A DNA stretch of 64,000 bases from an uncultured Lachnospiraceae bacterium (lineage in GTDB: Bacteria; Bacillota; Clostridia; Lachnospirales; Lachnospiraceae), in NCBI GenBank assembly GCA_937891165.1, contig CALAEX010000066.1, positions 8,788-72,787 on the forward strand. The letters are read 5' to 3'. Shown here one piece after another: positions 52,237-62,435 of the stretch; the first letter of the stretch is position 1, and each line of letters opens with the position of its first letter. The position numbers were made by a program, and so were the translations under genes. The notes beneath the pieces are model-generated. The model saw only the letters and a list, made by a program, of their open reading frames with translations, searched no databases and was not told the origin of the DNA.

Positions 52237-52674
52237 ATGATTACGAGAATTAAAAACTTTTTTACAAAGTTAGTTGATAGAGTAAGAGAATTGGCTTCGA
52301 AGAAAGAAGAGCCCAAAGACTCTACCATATCTGAAGTTAAGACGTATTTTATAATACCGAAAAAAATTGATGATATATTGCAAGAGACTTTGTCGAGATT
52401 TTCTGGTAGCATGAGTATTCAAAAGGATATTGTTGCGACAATATATTTATCCAGGGATGGATATGACTACCGAGAAATTGGTAGAATATTTGGTGTATCA
52501 GCAACTACTATCTATAGAAGGGTGAAAGAGTTACCTAAGAAAATGCATACTATATATGAAACCATTAAGAAGGAAACTGACTATGATGATGCAGTTATCT
52601 TGAAATCGATGGAAACCTTTTTTGGACCAAAATTCTCATTAGACGATAATGGTCATATTGAAATGATCATGTAA
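52237..52674 (+). CDS. HTH transcription-factor-like protein
   Basis: 145 residues with site GGAAGTGATG. A clear helix-turn-helix of the sigma-region-4/resolvase type lies near residues 88-110: DYREIGRIFGVSATTIYRRV. A basic N-terminal region (ITRIKNFFTKLVDRVRELAS) and an acidic C-terminus flank it. It could be a DNA-binding regulator or a specificity factor for the phage polymerase. It is a single gene between terminators, ahead of the convergent structural block. Confidence 0.72.
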   Translation: MITRIKNFFTKLVDRVRELASKKEEPKDSTISEVKTYFIIPKKIDDILQETLSRFSGSMSIQKDIVATIYLSRDGYDYREIGRIFGVSATTIYRRVKELPKKMHTIYETIKKETDYDDAVILKSMETFFGPKFSLDDNGHIEMIM

Positions 52675-52679
52675 AATAA

Positions 52680-52723
52680 TCCCTAGTATCATTTAGATAC
52701 TAGGGATGTTTTATTTTTTTTTT
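52680..52723. terminator. Bidirectional terminator
   Basis: TCCCTAGTATC and GATACTAGGGA stem with a five-base loop, then a long T-run. It lies between convergent units. Confidence 0.88.
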
Positions 52724-55448
52724 AAGCTTGAGTCTGTCCTGGAGCTTCTCCTTCTGTTGGAGCTTGTCCTTCAGTCGTCTGTTCAGCTTCCTGTTGTTCA
52801 GCCTGTGCCTGTTGTGCAGCTTTTACTGCTTTATCAGGAACAAGTTTTCTCAATGCAAATAAATAATGACTTCCTCTGTTTCTATAACCAGTTAATACTG
52901 CACCTGTGAATACGCAAACTAAACTACAAACTTTTGTCATAGCTTTCATCTGTTCTTGTGTAGCATTTGCTGTTTTAAAACTATTTAATTTATTTTTCGA
53001 TGCTGTCTTAAGAGCATTGATGTCATTCATTAAATTGGTATATCCATTATTTACATAGAAGTCTTCACAAAACTCAATCATTTCTACTACCTTATTTTTA
53101 AGGTCTGTATTTTTAAATGCAACCTTTTCTACTTTCTTTACATTCGGTCCTACTTTGTAATATAACTTCATATAATCATTTGGTTCCATTTCCGATGGGA
53201 ATTTCAAGAAACTAAATAATTCTTTTTCTGTCATAGCAACTACATTCTCAGGATTGATACTTCCAATAACATTAGTAACTGCTTTAATATTACTTAATAT
53301 ATCAGAAGATTTTACTGAAAAATAATTGTAAATTCTAAGTTCTACGGAATTGTAGGAACGATTTAACAAAGCATCTTTGTAGTTAGTGATTAATTCTTTT
53401 GCAGAATTAGCCATCTTACCAGTAATACCTTTCATGAAAGAATTGGTTACATTATCGAAATATGATGTAATTTTATCTATTAAGGATTTAATCATATCTC
53501 CAAGTTTTTTCTGGTTTTCAGGGCTATTGTCCTGAACCTGCCCAGCTGCTTTTGCATTCTGTTCAGCAGATTGTGGATTCTTATGGGATTCATCTTTTAC
53601 TTCTGGAGAAGAAGATTCTTTTCCTTCAGATGTAGCCTTCACTGTCTGTTCAGGTTTTGCCTGTATAATTGGTTGTGATGTTGTTTCAGGTTGTTCTGCT
53701 TCTAACATAACACCATATTCTTTGTAAATTTTGGATATACGAAATTTAGACATTTCCGCTTCCATTACATAACGAGTATAAATGTCTTCGATATCCATAC
53801 AAGCTTCTACAGCAAGAACGTTAAAGTTAGGTGCATTATCCCCTTCAGGTTCCACATCAAAACGTGTTACCATTCCATCAACCAATAATTCAGCCTCATC
53901 TTCTAAGATTTTATATCTCTGGATGATATTTTTAAGAACTTCTCCTAAGAAATTTCTATAATCTCTTTCAATCCTCTCCATTTCAGAAATCATTTCCTGA
54001 CGAGCGATTTCATTAGGGATTTCATTATCTGGATTCATTGTGAGATATTTTGAAGTCTCATCAATCTTATCATAAACTTCTTTGATAAGATTTGATAATT
54101 TATCCAGTTCAAATTCAGAGTTTTTCATTTCTGATAAAATCTGGAATAATACTGCTGATTTTGCTTTTCCTTCATTTAATGTATCAGTATATTTAGCGAT
54201 ACTTGTAATATTTGAAATCATCATGCCAAATCTACTTGTTAACGTATCTTCAAAACCTGCGGAACGGATTACTGCTTCTGGTGATACGAAATTATCTTTC
54301 ATCTTAGCAATAATCATATTTAATCCGTTAGAAACATTGAAGAAACAATCCTTAATTACACCATAAGGATATCCATCTGTATAATGGTTCAGTACAAAGT
54401 CGATATTCTCAACTTTATTATTGGAAGCATTTATGTATGCTCCTTTGGCTTTATCGAAAGTTCTACGAGCATAATCTTTTACTGCAGATAAGTTTCCATA
54501 GATAGCCATATTCACTACAGAGTCGATATCCAAACCAGCCATAGAATCTTCGTAAACAGATTCATGATATACAGCACTACCTTCTGGATTATATGAATTT
54601 ACTTTTCTGTATAATTCCATTAAGGAATTGATATTGAATGTATAACTTTCAATCTTTGTGAGTAAACAGAATGTAGTAAATGTAACACATTCATCTACAA
54701 TACGATTTAAATTATAAAGGTAATAGTTTAAAGATTCAATTACAGAATCGGATAACTGACCTTTGGCTTTCAATCCATTTGCTGTGTCTGTATAACTTCT
54801 CATAAGAGAAGTAGTTGTATTGATAGCTGATTTAACAGAACTAATTTCTTCCTGTAGCTCACGTTTCTTAATAGGGAATGAACGCAAGAATGGAATACAT
54901 AAAGTCTGAATTGCTTGAGCATCCATAGGAACGATGTTTGGTCTTTCCTGAGATTTGATATATGCTTTCACATCAGCGATACCACGTTGAGAAATAACTA
55001 CTTGTTTTTTAATCTTAGCAGCTAAGCTGTCAGAAAAATATGCCATTAAATCTCTTGTGGAAATACGAGAGTTCATAATATCATTGATAGTACTAGCAGC
55101 ATCTTTTACAACCTGTACTAAGTACTCTGGTTTAATTCTTCCGATATCATTGGTATTTTTAAGAGGAGTGCCAAGAGGTATTTCCTCAAGCTCTGTAGTA
55201 TGCTGAATCTTTTCAAAGAATGCTGTGATAGCTTCTGTATCTACAGAGATGTCTGATAACACTGTGAAAGTATCATCAATCTTTTTAATATATTTATCAC
55301 TAGAATTATCAATTACAGGAATAAGTTCTTTCGTTGAACGAAGAACGTTTTCTGTTAATAATCTAGCACAAGCAACGTCATAATTAGTTGTGTTCTCACT
55401 GGCTTCTTTAATCAAACCATACTGAGTACCTAAAAAATTATCATACAT
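52722..55448 (-). CDS. Large virion-internal protein candidate
   Basis: 908 residues with site GGAAGGTAGG. Helical throughout; Ala/Gln/Glu/Pro-rich C-terminus (QQEAEQTTEGQAPTEGEAPG) and a central linker with Lys/Pro/Glu. It carries the short sites found across this nine-gene run (VYHESVYEDS, RYVMEAEMSK, VMLEAEQPE), which look like prohead-protease targets. Largest and last of the run. Role in packaging or ejection is inferred from the family pattern. Confidence 0.7.
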   Translation of the reverse strand: MYDNFLGTQYGLIKEASENTTNYDVACARLLTENVLRSTKELIPVIDNSSDKYIKKIDDTFTVLSDISVDTEAITAFFEKIQHTTELEEIPLGTPLKNTNDIGRIKPEYLVQVVKDAASTINDIMNSRISTRDLMAYFSDSLAAKIKKQVVISQRGIADVKAYIKSQERPNIVPMDAQAIQTLCIPFLRSFPIKKRELQEEISSVKSAINTTTSLMRSYTDTANGLKAKGQLSDSVIESLNYYLYNLNRIVDECVTFTTFCLLTKIESYTFNINSLMELYRKVNSYNPEGSAVYHESVYEDSMAGLDIDSVVNMAIYGNLSAVKDYARRTFDKAKGAYINASNNKVENIDFVLNHYTDGYPYGVIKDCFFNVSNGLNMIIAKMKDNFVSPEAVIRSAGFEDTLTSRFGMMISNITSIAKYTDTLNEGKAKSAVLFQILSEMKNSEFELDKLSNLIKEVYDKIDETSKYLTMNPDNEIPNEIARQEMISEMERIERDYRNFLGEVLKNIIQRYKILEDEAELLVDGMVTRFDVEPEGDNAPNFNVLAVEACMDIEDIYTRYVMEAEMSKFRISKIYKEYGVMLEAEQPETTSQPIIQAKPEQTVKATSEGKESSSPEVKDESHKNPQSAEQNAKAAGQVQDNSPENQKKLGDMIKSLIDKITSYFDNVTNSFMKGITGKMANSAKELITNYKDALLNRSYNSVELRIYNYFSVKSSDILSNIKAVTNVIGSINPENVVAMTEKELFSFLKFPSEMEPNDYMKLYYKVGPNVKKVEKVAFKNTDLKNKVVEMIEFCEDFYVNNGYTNLMNDINALKTASKNKLNSFKTANATQEQMKAMTKVCSLVCVFTGAVLTGYRNRGSHYLFALRKLVPDKAVKAAQQAQAEQQEAEQTTEGQAPTEGEAPGQTQA

Positions 55449-55474
55449 AATTAGTTACCTACCTTCCGATTTGA

Positions 55475-56689
55475 TTAACCTAATTTTGCTTTTGCTGTAT
55501 TAGCTAAGTTTTTAATACCGTTAAGTTCTTTTGTAACAGCACCCATGACTTTTCTAATACCCGCTAATGCCTGATTGATTATCGTACCATCATTAGAGTC
55601 TTTTGCAGCTTTCGCTTTTTCTGAAATAGAAGTTTCAATATCTTTTAAATCAGCAGCCGCTTTTGTGCAAAATCCAATATGGTCTGTAAAGAAGTTTAAG
55701 ACTTTCTGAATAGCTTTCATGATGTTGTCAGTAACAGCTGCTTCTGTAAAGAAATCACCATCAACTTCATCTAAGAAAGATTCATTGTTAAGCTCTTCAA
55801 TACGTTCTTTAGTTTTTCCCATGAAATTACCAAAAGCCATGTTAAACTGACCAAGCATTCTACTGTATGTTGTATAGTCAATAACACCATCATTTTTCGC
55901 TTGTTTTAACGAAGATAAGAAATTAGTTTTAGTTACAGGTCCATTAACGATACTCTGAAGATGTTTGATAATGTCTTCTTGTCTCTGTCTATTATCCTGT
56001 GCCTGTGCTCGGGTTTCCTGTGCCTGTGCTCGGGTTTCCTGTGCCTGTGCTCGGGTTTCCTGTGCTTGCCTATCACCTTTGTGATGCATTGCCCAATCGA
56101 TACCTTTTCCTAAGTTGATAAGTGTTATTGGGACGCTTATTAATGCTGTGATAGCTACAGCTCTTTTTCTAAACTTCTCTAAAGCTTCATCGATCTTTTC
56201 TTCTTTTGTTTTATTATCAATTTTTCCGGTTAATAAATCGTTAGTAATACTTTGTGCTTCACTAATTAAAGCATTCATATCTTTTACATCATGAGCTTTA
56301 ATATTTCCGCTAAGTACTGCTTTCATGAACTCCTGAGCCAATTCAGGATTTTCACGCATAGCATTTTTAAATCCATCATCACTGGTTTTCTTACGAACAC
56401 CAGTTACTGTGTCTTTGATACTATTTCCGATGTCTTTAAGAAACTCAATGAATGAATTAAAGGTAGAGATAATCAATTCACCAATACGAGTGAAAATATT
56501 TTTCTTTTCACTCTCAAGCATGATTAGTTCTCCTTCTACAGATTCACCAAAGAATTCTTTTGAGGTAATAGTATTTTCTAACTTAATTAATGCATCCAAA
56601 GTATCTTTGGATTCAAGTAAAAGATAGTATGATTCTCCCATAACCTGATCTGCAAGAGAGAATTCTTGAATATAAGATGTACGAATCAT
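55475..56689 (-). CDS. Virion-internal protein candidate with membrane-like segment and 7-residue repeat
   Basis: 404 residues with site AAAGGTAGG. N-terminal acidic region of about 65 residues with sites such as FFGESVEGEL. Then an amphipathic helix (FTRIGELIISTFNSFIEFLK), a hydrophobic segment (AVAITALISVPITLINLG) and a tandem repeat ETRAQAQ (three copies and a partial). Later SFLDEVDGDFFTEAAVTDN gives another processing-like site. Resembles the neighbours in layout. Confidence 0.7.
   Translation of the reverse strand: MIRTSYIQEFSLADQVMGESYYLLLESKDTLDALIKLENTITSKEFFGESVEGELIMLESEKKNIFTRIGELIISTFNSFIEFLKDIGNSIKDTVTGVRKKTSDDGFKNAMRENPELAQEFMKAVLSGNIKAHDVKDMNALISEAQSITNDLLTGKIDNKTKEEKIDEALEKFRKRAVAITALISVPITLINLGKGIDWAMHHKGDRQAQETRAQAQETRAQAQETRAQAQDNRQRQEDIIKHLQSIVNGPVTKTNFLSSLKQAKNDGVIDYTTYSRMLGQFNMAFGNFMGKTKERIEELNNESFLDEVDGDFFTEAAVTDNIMKAIQKVLNFFTDHIGFCTKAAADLKDIETSISEKAKAAKDSNDGTIINQALAGIRKVMGAVTKELNGIKNLANTAKAKLG
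55996..56064 (-). repeat. 21-bp tandem repeat, three exact copies plus part
   Basis: Unit CCTGTGCCTGTGCTCGGGTTT on the plus strand would be 21 bases; copies start at 55996, 56017 and 56038. It encodes ETRAQAQ in the gene at 55475-56689. Exact copies mean recent expansion; copy number may vary between isolates. Confidence 0.9.
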
Positions 56690-56780
56690 CTTCGATTTGC
56701 CCTACCTTTCATAAAATTTATAGATTCTTAGAAAATTGTTGAGTTGTGTTATTTTAAGTACTAATAATTTACTAGACATA

Positions 56781-57737
56781 CTAAGCTTTCGGTTTAAAAA
56801 ACTCTTTACCCGTTTTTAACCATTCTTGTGCTTCTTTGTTATTATCCAGTGCTTTCTTAGCACCTAAAATAGTTTTTACCCCACGTCTTGTTTTTTCATC
56901 ATGAAGATATGCTTTGCTAGCTGTTGTAACCAAACTTCGGTGTTCAATACCTGCTTTTACTTTATCCATTGTAGTCGCTTCACCACTCATCAACTTCTCA
57001 AAAGTAGCGCTAACTTCTTTAATAGAGTCTGTTAATGATTTTTCTTTCTGTTGGAAAAGTTTCGCAAGTAATTTCTGTCCAATACTCTGTTTTGTTAACT
57101 TATCAATATCTTTCTGTAATTTCACAGAAGCTCCATCTCCTAATTGTGCATCGATATTATCCAATATAGAACTACAATTAGCAAGCTGACGTTTGATCTC
57201 TTCTGCAGCTTCTGGAGACTTTCTTGCAATAACAAGACACATATCTACTGTAATAGCAGCCGTTGCTGAATTAACCGTACTAGTTAAATCATTAATCATA
57301 CTAATAGCTTTCATATTAAGACCACGAGAATCTACTTTATTGTCATTCATCATAGCAACAATATTTTTCTCTACTGTCTTATACTCATTATCGATTCTTT
57401 GCCAATCTTTTACAGTAATTTTCTTTTGTTTATACTGAGGATTTTTCTCAAGGAAGTCATTGAATTCGTTATATCGTTCTTTCTGTTTTTTACTAAGAAG
57501 TCCATAACGAATATGGTCACCAATAAAACCGATAATCTTAGAAATTAATTCTCTACATTCTCTAAGAATTTTTCTAATTTTATCACCAGCTCTACTAAGA
57601 ATTCCTTGTTTCTTTTCCGTAGTAGATTCTAATGCATAAATGATATCAATTCGTCTAAGTTCTTTAATATCATTATAAATAGATTCAACGTCGTTAGTTG
57701 TGGATTCCAATACTTCATCCATAGTCATCATGAACAT
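56781..57737 (-). CDS. Virion-internal protein candidate
   Basis: 318 residues with site GGGAGGGA. Starts MFMMTMDEVLESTTNDVESI, has a second IIYALESTTEKKQ site near residue 35, then a basic amphipathic helix (RKILRECRELISKIIGFIGD). The rest is Lys-rich and helical. The acidic leader plus amphipathic helix is shared with 55475, 57756, 58621 and 59660. Confidence 0.7.
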   Translation of the reverse strand: MFMMTMDEVLESTTNDVESIYNDIKELRRIDIIYALESTTEKKQGILSRAGDKIRKILRECRELISKIIGFIGDHIRYGLLSKKQKERYNEFNDFLEKNPQYKQKKITVKDWQRIDNEYKTVEKNIVAMMNDNKVDSRGLNMKAISMINDLTSTVNSATAAITVDMCLVIARKSPEAAEEIKRQLANCSSILDNIDAQLGDGASVKLQKDIDKLTKQSIGQKLLAKLFQQKEKSLTDSIKEVSATFEKLMSGEATTMDKVKAGIEHRSLVTTASKAYLHDEKTRRGVKTILGAKKALDNNKEAQEWLKTGKEFFKPKA

Positions 57738-57755
57738 AATAAAATCCCTCCCAAC

Positions 57756-58589
57756 TTATTCTTTATCCATTTCAGCTTCAATAGATTCCATTACGATTTT
57801 CAAAGCATCGTCTACAACAGCTTCCATTTCCTGCATTACTTCTTTGCTAACTTTTACTAAGTCACTTTCCATTTCTGCAGCATAACGAGCATAAAGATTA
57901 ATTACTACTAAATAAGAAGTATCTTCTTTTACCTCTTCTTTTGTGAGTTCTTCTGTAGACTCTCCGAATACTTTAGATTTTTGATAATCTTCCAAAATAT
58001 TATCCAAATCATTTACAGAAGAAGCCGTATCTTCTAATGCTTCACCAACACCATCTAACACTCCAGTGATAAAACCTTTTGTCACAATAGTACCAACAGC
58101 TATCATAGCACCAGCACATTTTGTTTTATCGATGACGGATAACTGGTCTTTATACTTTTCAAAAAAGTTTTTAATTTCTTCTTTTGTCGTACCTTTCTTT
58201 CTAAAAAGGTCTTTAAAAGCTTTTTTCTGATTTTTAATAAAAACAGCTTTCGGTCTTTTATCTTTATATTTTACCTGAAGTTGTTTAAATTTATCATATT
58301 TGCCAAGCATAGCAGAAATACGTTCGATTTTTTCCTCTAACTTTTTATCCGCTTTATACTTAGCATAATTCTTTTTGGTATCTTCAATAAAAGTTTTAAG
58401 ACGTCTAATGACTTCTTGGATTGCTTCTTTAATTTTTAAAGCAAATTCTTTAGCCCCTTCGACAAAAACAGAACTTGAGGTTAAAGTGGATTCCACATAC
58501 TCCTCAAGTTCTACTTTTAATTGAAGAGACGCTCTTTCCATATACGAATCAAGTAAATTAAATGATTCATTCATATAAATTGCGTCCAT
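57756..58589 (-). CDS. Virion-internal protein candidate
   Basis: 277 residues with site AAAGGATGG. N-terminal leader MDAIYMNESFNLLDSYMERA, a processing-like SVFVEGAKEF near residue 42, then basic helix (IQEVIRRLKTFIEDTKKNYA). A hydrophobic stretch follows (AGAMIAVGTIVTKGFITGVL). Ends acidic (MESIEAEMDKE). Confidence 0.7.
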   Translation of the reverse strand: MDAIYMNESFNLLDSYMERASLQLKVELEEYVESTLTSSSVFVEGAKEFALKIKEAIQEVIRRLKTFIEDTKKNYAKYKADKKLEEKIERISAMLGKYDKFKQLQVKYKDKRPKAVFIKNQKKAFKDLFRKKGTTKEEIKNFFEKYKDQLSVIDKTKCAGAMIAVGTIVTKGFITGVLDGVGEALEDTASSVNDLDNILEDYQKSKVFGESTEELTKEEVKEDTSYLVVINLYARYAAEMESDLVKVSKEVMQEMEAVVDDALKIVMESIEAEMDKE

Positions 58590-58620
58590 ATTTTATTTAC
58601 CATCCTTTAAATTGGATTTA

Positions 58621-59625
58621 TTATTTCAAAGCACTTTCTCCAGTCCAATCAACACCCTGAGAACTAAAACCTCCTACGGTTTTATCAGGCGTTACTTTAG
58701 CATCAGCAGATTTTTGAGAAGAATACTTTTCATTATCCTTGATCTGCTGACTTGTTTTCACATCAATTTTTGGAGCACCAGTTTTTTTATTTTCTTTATT
58801 ATCTTTAATTTTGTCAACATCGGCTTTAAAAGCATTTGCAACACTTTCGATAAATTTTACAGATTTACTGCCAAAAGATGTAACTGCTTGAAGTGTTCTG
58901 CTGAGCCATGAACCAGAATTTTCATTTTTAGATGAATCTTCTGGTTTATTTGCTTCTGCATTAGAAGATTCTTCTTCAGTAACATTTTTTGAATTGGATA
59001 AAAATTTAGAAAAGAAATTATTCTTTTTAATTGTTTCCATCCAATCAGCAAGCTGTTTTCCTGTACATTTTGTAGGTTCTTTTGATTTCTCCATAATCTT
59101 ATCATAGATAATTTTTAAAGAGATACCAGCACCCGCAGCAATACCAAGTTTAGGTCCAATAGATTTAATTCTTTCACCTATTCCAGAAATTCCACCACTT
59201 GCAATATTATTTACAGCTTCTCCAGCAGTCATAAAGAAACCGATATTACATGGTGCTTCATACTGCTGTTTGGATGCTATCATTTTCTGGTAGGCTTCTG
59301 TGTCCTGGTGAGACCATAACTTTTGAATAGAATTCCATACAGATGTAATGAAATTAACAACAGATGTTTTAATTTTAGCAAAGACACCCTGAGACTGTGC
59401 TTCAGCTTCTTTAGCAGCTTCGTTGAAAAGGTATGCTAAATCACCGATACAAGATTCTTCAGAAGATTCCTGCATAACTTTAAGTTCAGATTTAGCCATA
59501 TTAATTCTAAGCTTGGAATCAATCATAGCTTCCATATATGCAACTTCACTCATAGCAATATCATACACTTTTTCAGCAATTGCCATTTCGCGTTCAAATT
59601 CATTCATAGCGTATACATTGAACAT
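58621..59625 (-). CDS. Virion-internal protein candidate
   Basis: 334 residues with site GAAGGAGA. Leader MFNVYAMNEFEREMAIAEKV with KVMQESSEES and LFNEAAKEAE near residues 50-75. Amphipathic helix VVNFITSVWNSIQKLW, then a hydrophobic segment (LGIAAGAGISLKIIYDKI). The C-terminal 100 residues are a polar, Lys/Asp/Ser-rich tail. Confidence 0.7.
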   Translation of the reverse strand: MFNVYAMNEFEREMAIAEKVYDIAMSEVAYMEAMIDSKLRINMAKSELKVMQESSEESCIGDLAYLFNEAAKEAEAQSQGVFAKIKTSVVNFITSVWNSIQKLWSHQDTEAYQKMIASKQQYEAPCNIGFFMTAGEAVNNIASGGISGIGERIKSIGPKLGIAAGAGISLKIIYDKIMEKSKEPTKCTGKQLADWMETIKKNNFFSKFLSNSKNVTEEESSNAEANKPEDSSKNENSGSWLSRTLQAVTSFGSKSVKFIESVANAFKADVDKIKDNKENKKTGAPKIDVKTSQQIKDNEKYSSQKSADAKVTPDKTVGGFSSQGVDWTGESALK

Positions 59626-59659
59626 GATTTAAAAATCTCCTTCAATAATTTATTTTATG

Positions 59660-60691
59660 TTAAAATTTAGAAACTCGCCGTTTTTTACCAGACTTATCAT
59701 CAGTATCGACATAGTTATTTTGGTCTGTGAAAGTTTTATTGAGTTCTTCGGCGATAACCGCTCTATTCTTACGACGATTAGTCGCAATATCTTCAGCAGA
59801 CTGAGTTCCTTTATCGATATTTTTACGAAGTCTACCAAGACCTCTGATAAATTTTTTATCTTGCTTTGCTTCTTTTTTTGCATGTTTTTCCATAGCTTTT
59901 CTAGCTTTGGGGTCAGTTAATGCCTGAGCCTGACCAACAAGTTTCTGTTTAATTACTCTTTGTTGATATCCAGTTTTGAATAGTTCTTCAAAGAATTTAA
60001 TACCTTTCGCATTAGTATCTCTAATATCATCAGTAAGCATTTTTGTTGTCTGTTTGATAATTGCCTGCTTATTAGCATCATTAGATGAACGAGCAATAGC
60101 TCTAGCAGCATCTCCAGTTAATGTAGATGTGGTTCCATCAGCATTTAACTTTTCTGCATTATCGTAAGCTTCTTCAATTTCAGCTCTCCAACTAGCAAGT
60201 TTGCCTTCTAATTTATTAGAAATACCAAGAAAAGATGCAGCACCCATTACAGCACCACCGATGGCACCAAGGGTTGCTTTTTTCTGGTCAATGAATTTCT
60301 TAGCTTCTTCAACACCAATTTCACCATTCATTGCTTTAGTTAATAAATTTTTAGCATCCCCATTATATTGGGTTACAAAATTCATCATCTTTTCGGGATC
60401 TTTTTGACTTTCTACTTTACCGTTTGGATTGTCTCCGGCTTCGGCTCCAAAGAGAAAGCTTTTCATTTTTTTCATTCCTTCACTAAGTAAAGTTTTAATA
60501 GATTTAAGAACACTTAAAATGAAACCAAATAATCCACCACTCTTCACATTACCTTCTGCTTCTTTATAAAAAGAAGGATTCAACCCCTCCTCTAATAATC
60601 TAGCATAAGCTCTATTACAAGCGGCTTCACATTCTGTAAAAATCTGGTCAAGTTCTAAATCCATACTTTCACAATACATCATGATATCCAT
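59660..60691 (-). CDS. Virion-internal protein candidate
   Basis: 343 residues with site AAAGGTTAGG. Leader MDIMMYCESMDLELDQIFTE, site FYKEAEGNVK near residue 45, amphipathic helix (LFGFILSVLKSIKTLLSEGM), Gly/Ala-rich hydrophobic stretch (LGAIGGAVMGAASFLG). Very basic C-terminal half (KEAKQDKKFIRGLGRLRKNI), as in DNA-binding internal proteins. Confidence 0.7.
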   Translation of the reverse strand: MDIMMYCESMDLELDQIFTECEAACNRAYARLLEEGLNPSFYKEAEGNVKSGGLFGFILSVLKSIKTLLSEGMKKMKSFLFGAEAGDNPNGKVESQKDPEKMMNFVTQYNGDAKNLLTKAMNGEIGVEEAKKFIDQKKATLGAIGGAVMGAASFLGISNKLEGKLASWRAEIEEAYDNAEKLNADGTTSTLTGDAARAIARSSNDANKQAIIKQTTKMLTDDIRDTNAKGIKFFEELFKTGYQQRVIKQKLVGQAQALTDPKARKAMEKHAKKEAKQDKKFIRGLGRLRKNIDKGTQSAEDIATNRRKNRAVIAEELNKTFTDQNNYVDTDDKSGKKRRVSKF

Positions 60692-60716
60692 TAGAACTCA
60701 CCTAACCTTTCTCTTA

Positions 60717-61394
60717 TTAAAATACCGCATAACCAACAGGATCAAACTTTTCAGAAGTTTTCATTCCTTGTAAGCTGTTAAGAATATCAACCAATGTATC
60801 CATTACCCCTCTAAATAAATAATAACAAAATCTAACAGAAGATAATGCTAATAATTTAGAAGATGGTGAATCTGTGAAATTGAAATCTTTAAACTTACTT
60901 ATCATTTCTGTAATTTTAATAAGTGGGGTGAAACTTTTAGTCAAAGCTTCACTAACGCTGCATGATACTTCTGGATTACTTCCACCATTATCAATAAAAA
61001 GCATTTTGATGAAGTCTTCGTCTTTATCTAATACCTGATTGAAAGAATCTACCATTTCGGTCGGTAAACCATTACTAGTTTTACCATCAAAGTCTTTGAT
61101 GTAGGATTTCATTCCTTCCATATATTTCTCATACTGGTCTACTCCAAAACAAAAATCTTTACACTGTACCCGTGATTCGGGTTTACAAATATAAAGTTTT
61201 TTAATTGCATTTCCAGCATTATCATATAAGAAGAATCCATTCACCATAGTTTCTACTTCTTCGAAATATTTCTTAATATCAGGCACTACATTTGTCATAG
61301 TGGTAGCATTATTAATTATATTATTAATGCTATTAAAAGCGGTGTCTAAAGATTCTTTGACACCATTTACATTCAAACATGAATCGATATTCAT
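60717..61394 (-). CDS. Hypothetical protein in virion-internal run
   Basis: 225 residues with site AAAGGAAGG. Helical, with Cys in SRVQCKDFCFGV and VSCSVSEALTK. It lacks the obvious acidic leader and amphipathic helix of its neighbours but is in the same tightly spaced run. Function unknown. Confidence 0.68.
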   Translation of the reverse strand: MNIDSCLNVNGVKESLDTAFNSINNIINNATTMTNVVPDIKKYFEEVETMVNGFFLYDNAGNAIKKLYICKPESRVQCKDFCFGVDQYEKYMEGMKSYIKDFDGKTSNGLPTEMVDSFNQVLDKDEDFIKMLFIDNGGSNPEVSCSVSEALTKSFTPLIKITEMISKFKDFNFTDSPSSKLLALSSVRFCYYLFRGVMDTLVDILNSLQGMKTSEKFDPVGYAVF

Positions 61395-61411
61395 CTTTAG
61401 GTCACCTTCCT

Positions 61412-62410
61412 TTATAATAAGAAGTCATAAGGAGATGAATCCACCTGAGCTCTTGTATCACCTAAAGATAAAACAGAATTGTCTTTCTTTTTATCTATAG
61501 AAGAATCTCTCGTCGCTCTAGCAACATCGACCTTAATTTTGTCACTCAGTTTAATAAATAAACTTCTGACAGCTTCCTGTTTCTTTAAGATTTTTTCTTT
61601 CTTAGCAGTGTCAAATGCAGAATTTACTTCTACACATGCTCTGTTAAGTTCTAAAAAATAAGCCTGTAACTCTAATGCATCAGATAACTTCATTCTAAGT
61701 CTGTAAATCTGATATACTAATGCTCTTGTTACTGGAACGATAGCAATAAGTACAGTAAGAACTACTGCTGTTACTCCAACCGCTGTAGCACCAACAAAAT
61801 TATCTTTGTCTTTGTCAAGCATAGTAGTTAAGTAGTTTCTATAGTTCCCAGCAGCATTAATTGCATTGAATTTTTCTAACTGTTCGATAAAGAACAAACC
61901 GGCTTTATATTTGGTATTTTTAATTTTAATCTGGTAAGTACCATTGATTTCTTTTACAAATTCAACGAATTCTGATAAAATACAAGTAGTTGCTTCCACA
62001 CAGCTATAAACAAATACATTATATTCAAGCATAACATGGTCATTTCTTGTACTAAATCCCTTTTCAAAAATATCTTCCAGATTTTCAATATTTCCAATAG
62101 CAGCAAGTACTGCATCAACAGCTCTTAATGCATCACCATTAGACTCTACAGATACCAACTTTCTCATAGTCTGTAAAGTTTCCATCATGGATTTATATCC
62201 CGAATATTTCTTAATATCCCCTCTAGAGGTAGGAATATCTCCAAAGTTAATATGGGATTTTGAAACTACCTGTTTATACAGGTTTTCAATATATTTATTT
62301 GTTACTGGAGATGTAGTATCTTCCAATACTAAACGAACATCCTTAAGCGTTACAGAACTATCGGATTCTGCTAAGATTTCGGATGCTTCTTTAAAAAAAT
62401 CAAATACCAT
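61412..62410 (-). CDS. Virion-internal protein candidate with membrane segment
   Basis: 332 residues with site AAAGGATT. Leader VFDFFKEASEILAESDSSVT. One strong membrane-like segment near residues 205-230 (AVGVTAVVLTVLIAIVPVTR), then a basic helical end (KILKKQEAVRSLFIKLSDKI). If packaged inside the head it could enter the host membrane on ejection; this is speculative. Confidence 0.7.
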   Translation of the reverse strand: MVFDFFKEASEILAESDSSVTLKDVRLVLEDTTSPVTNKYIENLYKQVVSKSHINFGDIPTSRGDIKKYSGYKSMMETLQTMRKLVSVESNGDALRAVDAVLAAIGNIENLEDIFEKGFSTRNDHVMLEYNVFVYSCVEATTCILSEFVEFVKEINGTYQIKIKNTKYKAGLFFIEQLEKFNAINAAGNYRNYLTTMLDKDKDNFVGATAVGVTAVVLTVLIAIVPVTRALVYQIYRLRMKLSDALELQAYFLELNRACVEVNSAFDTAKKEKILKKQEAVRSLFIKLSDKIKVDVARATRDSSIDKKKDNSVLSLGDTRAQVDSSPYDFLL

Positions 62411-62435
62411 AATCTTTCTAAAATCCTTTCTGTAA

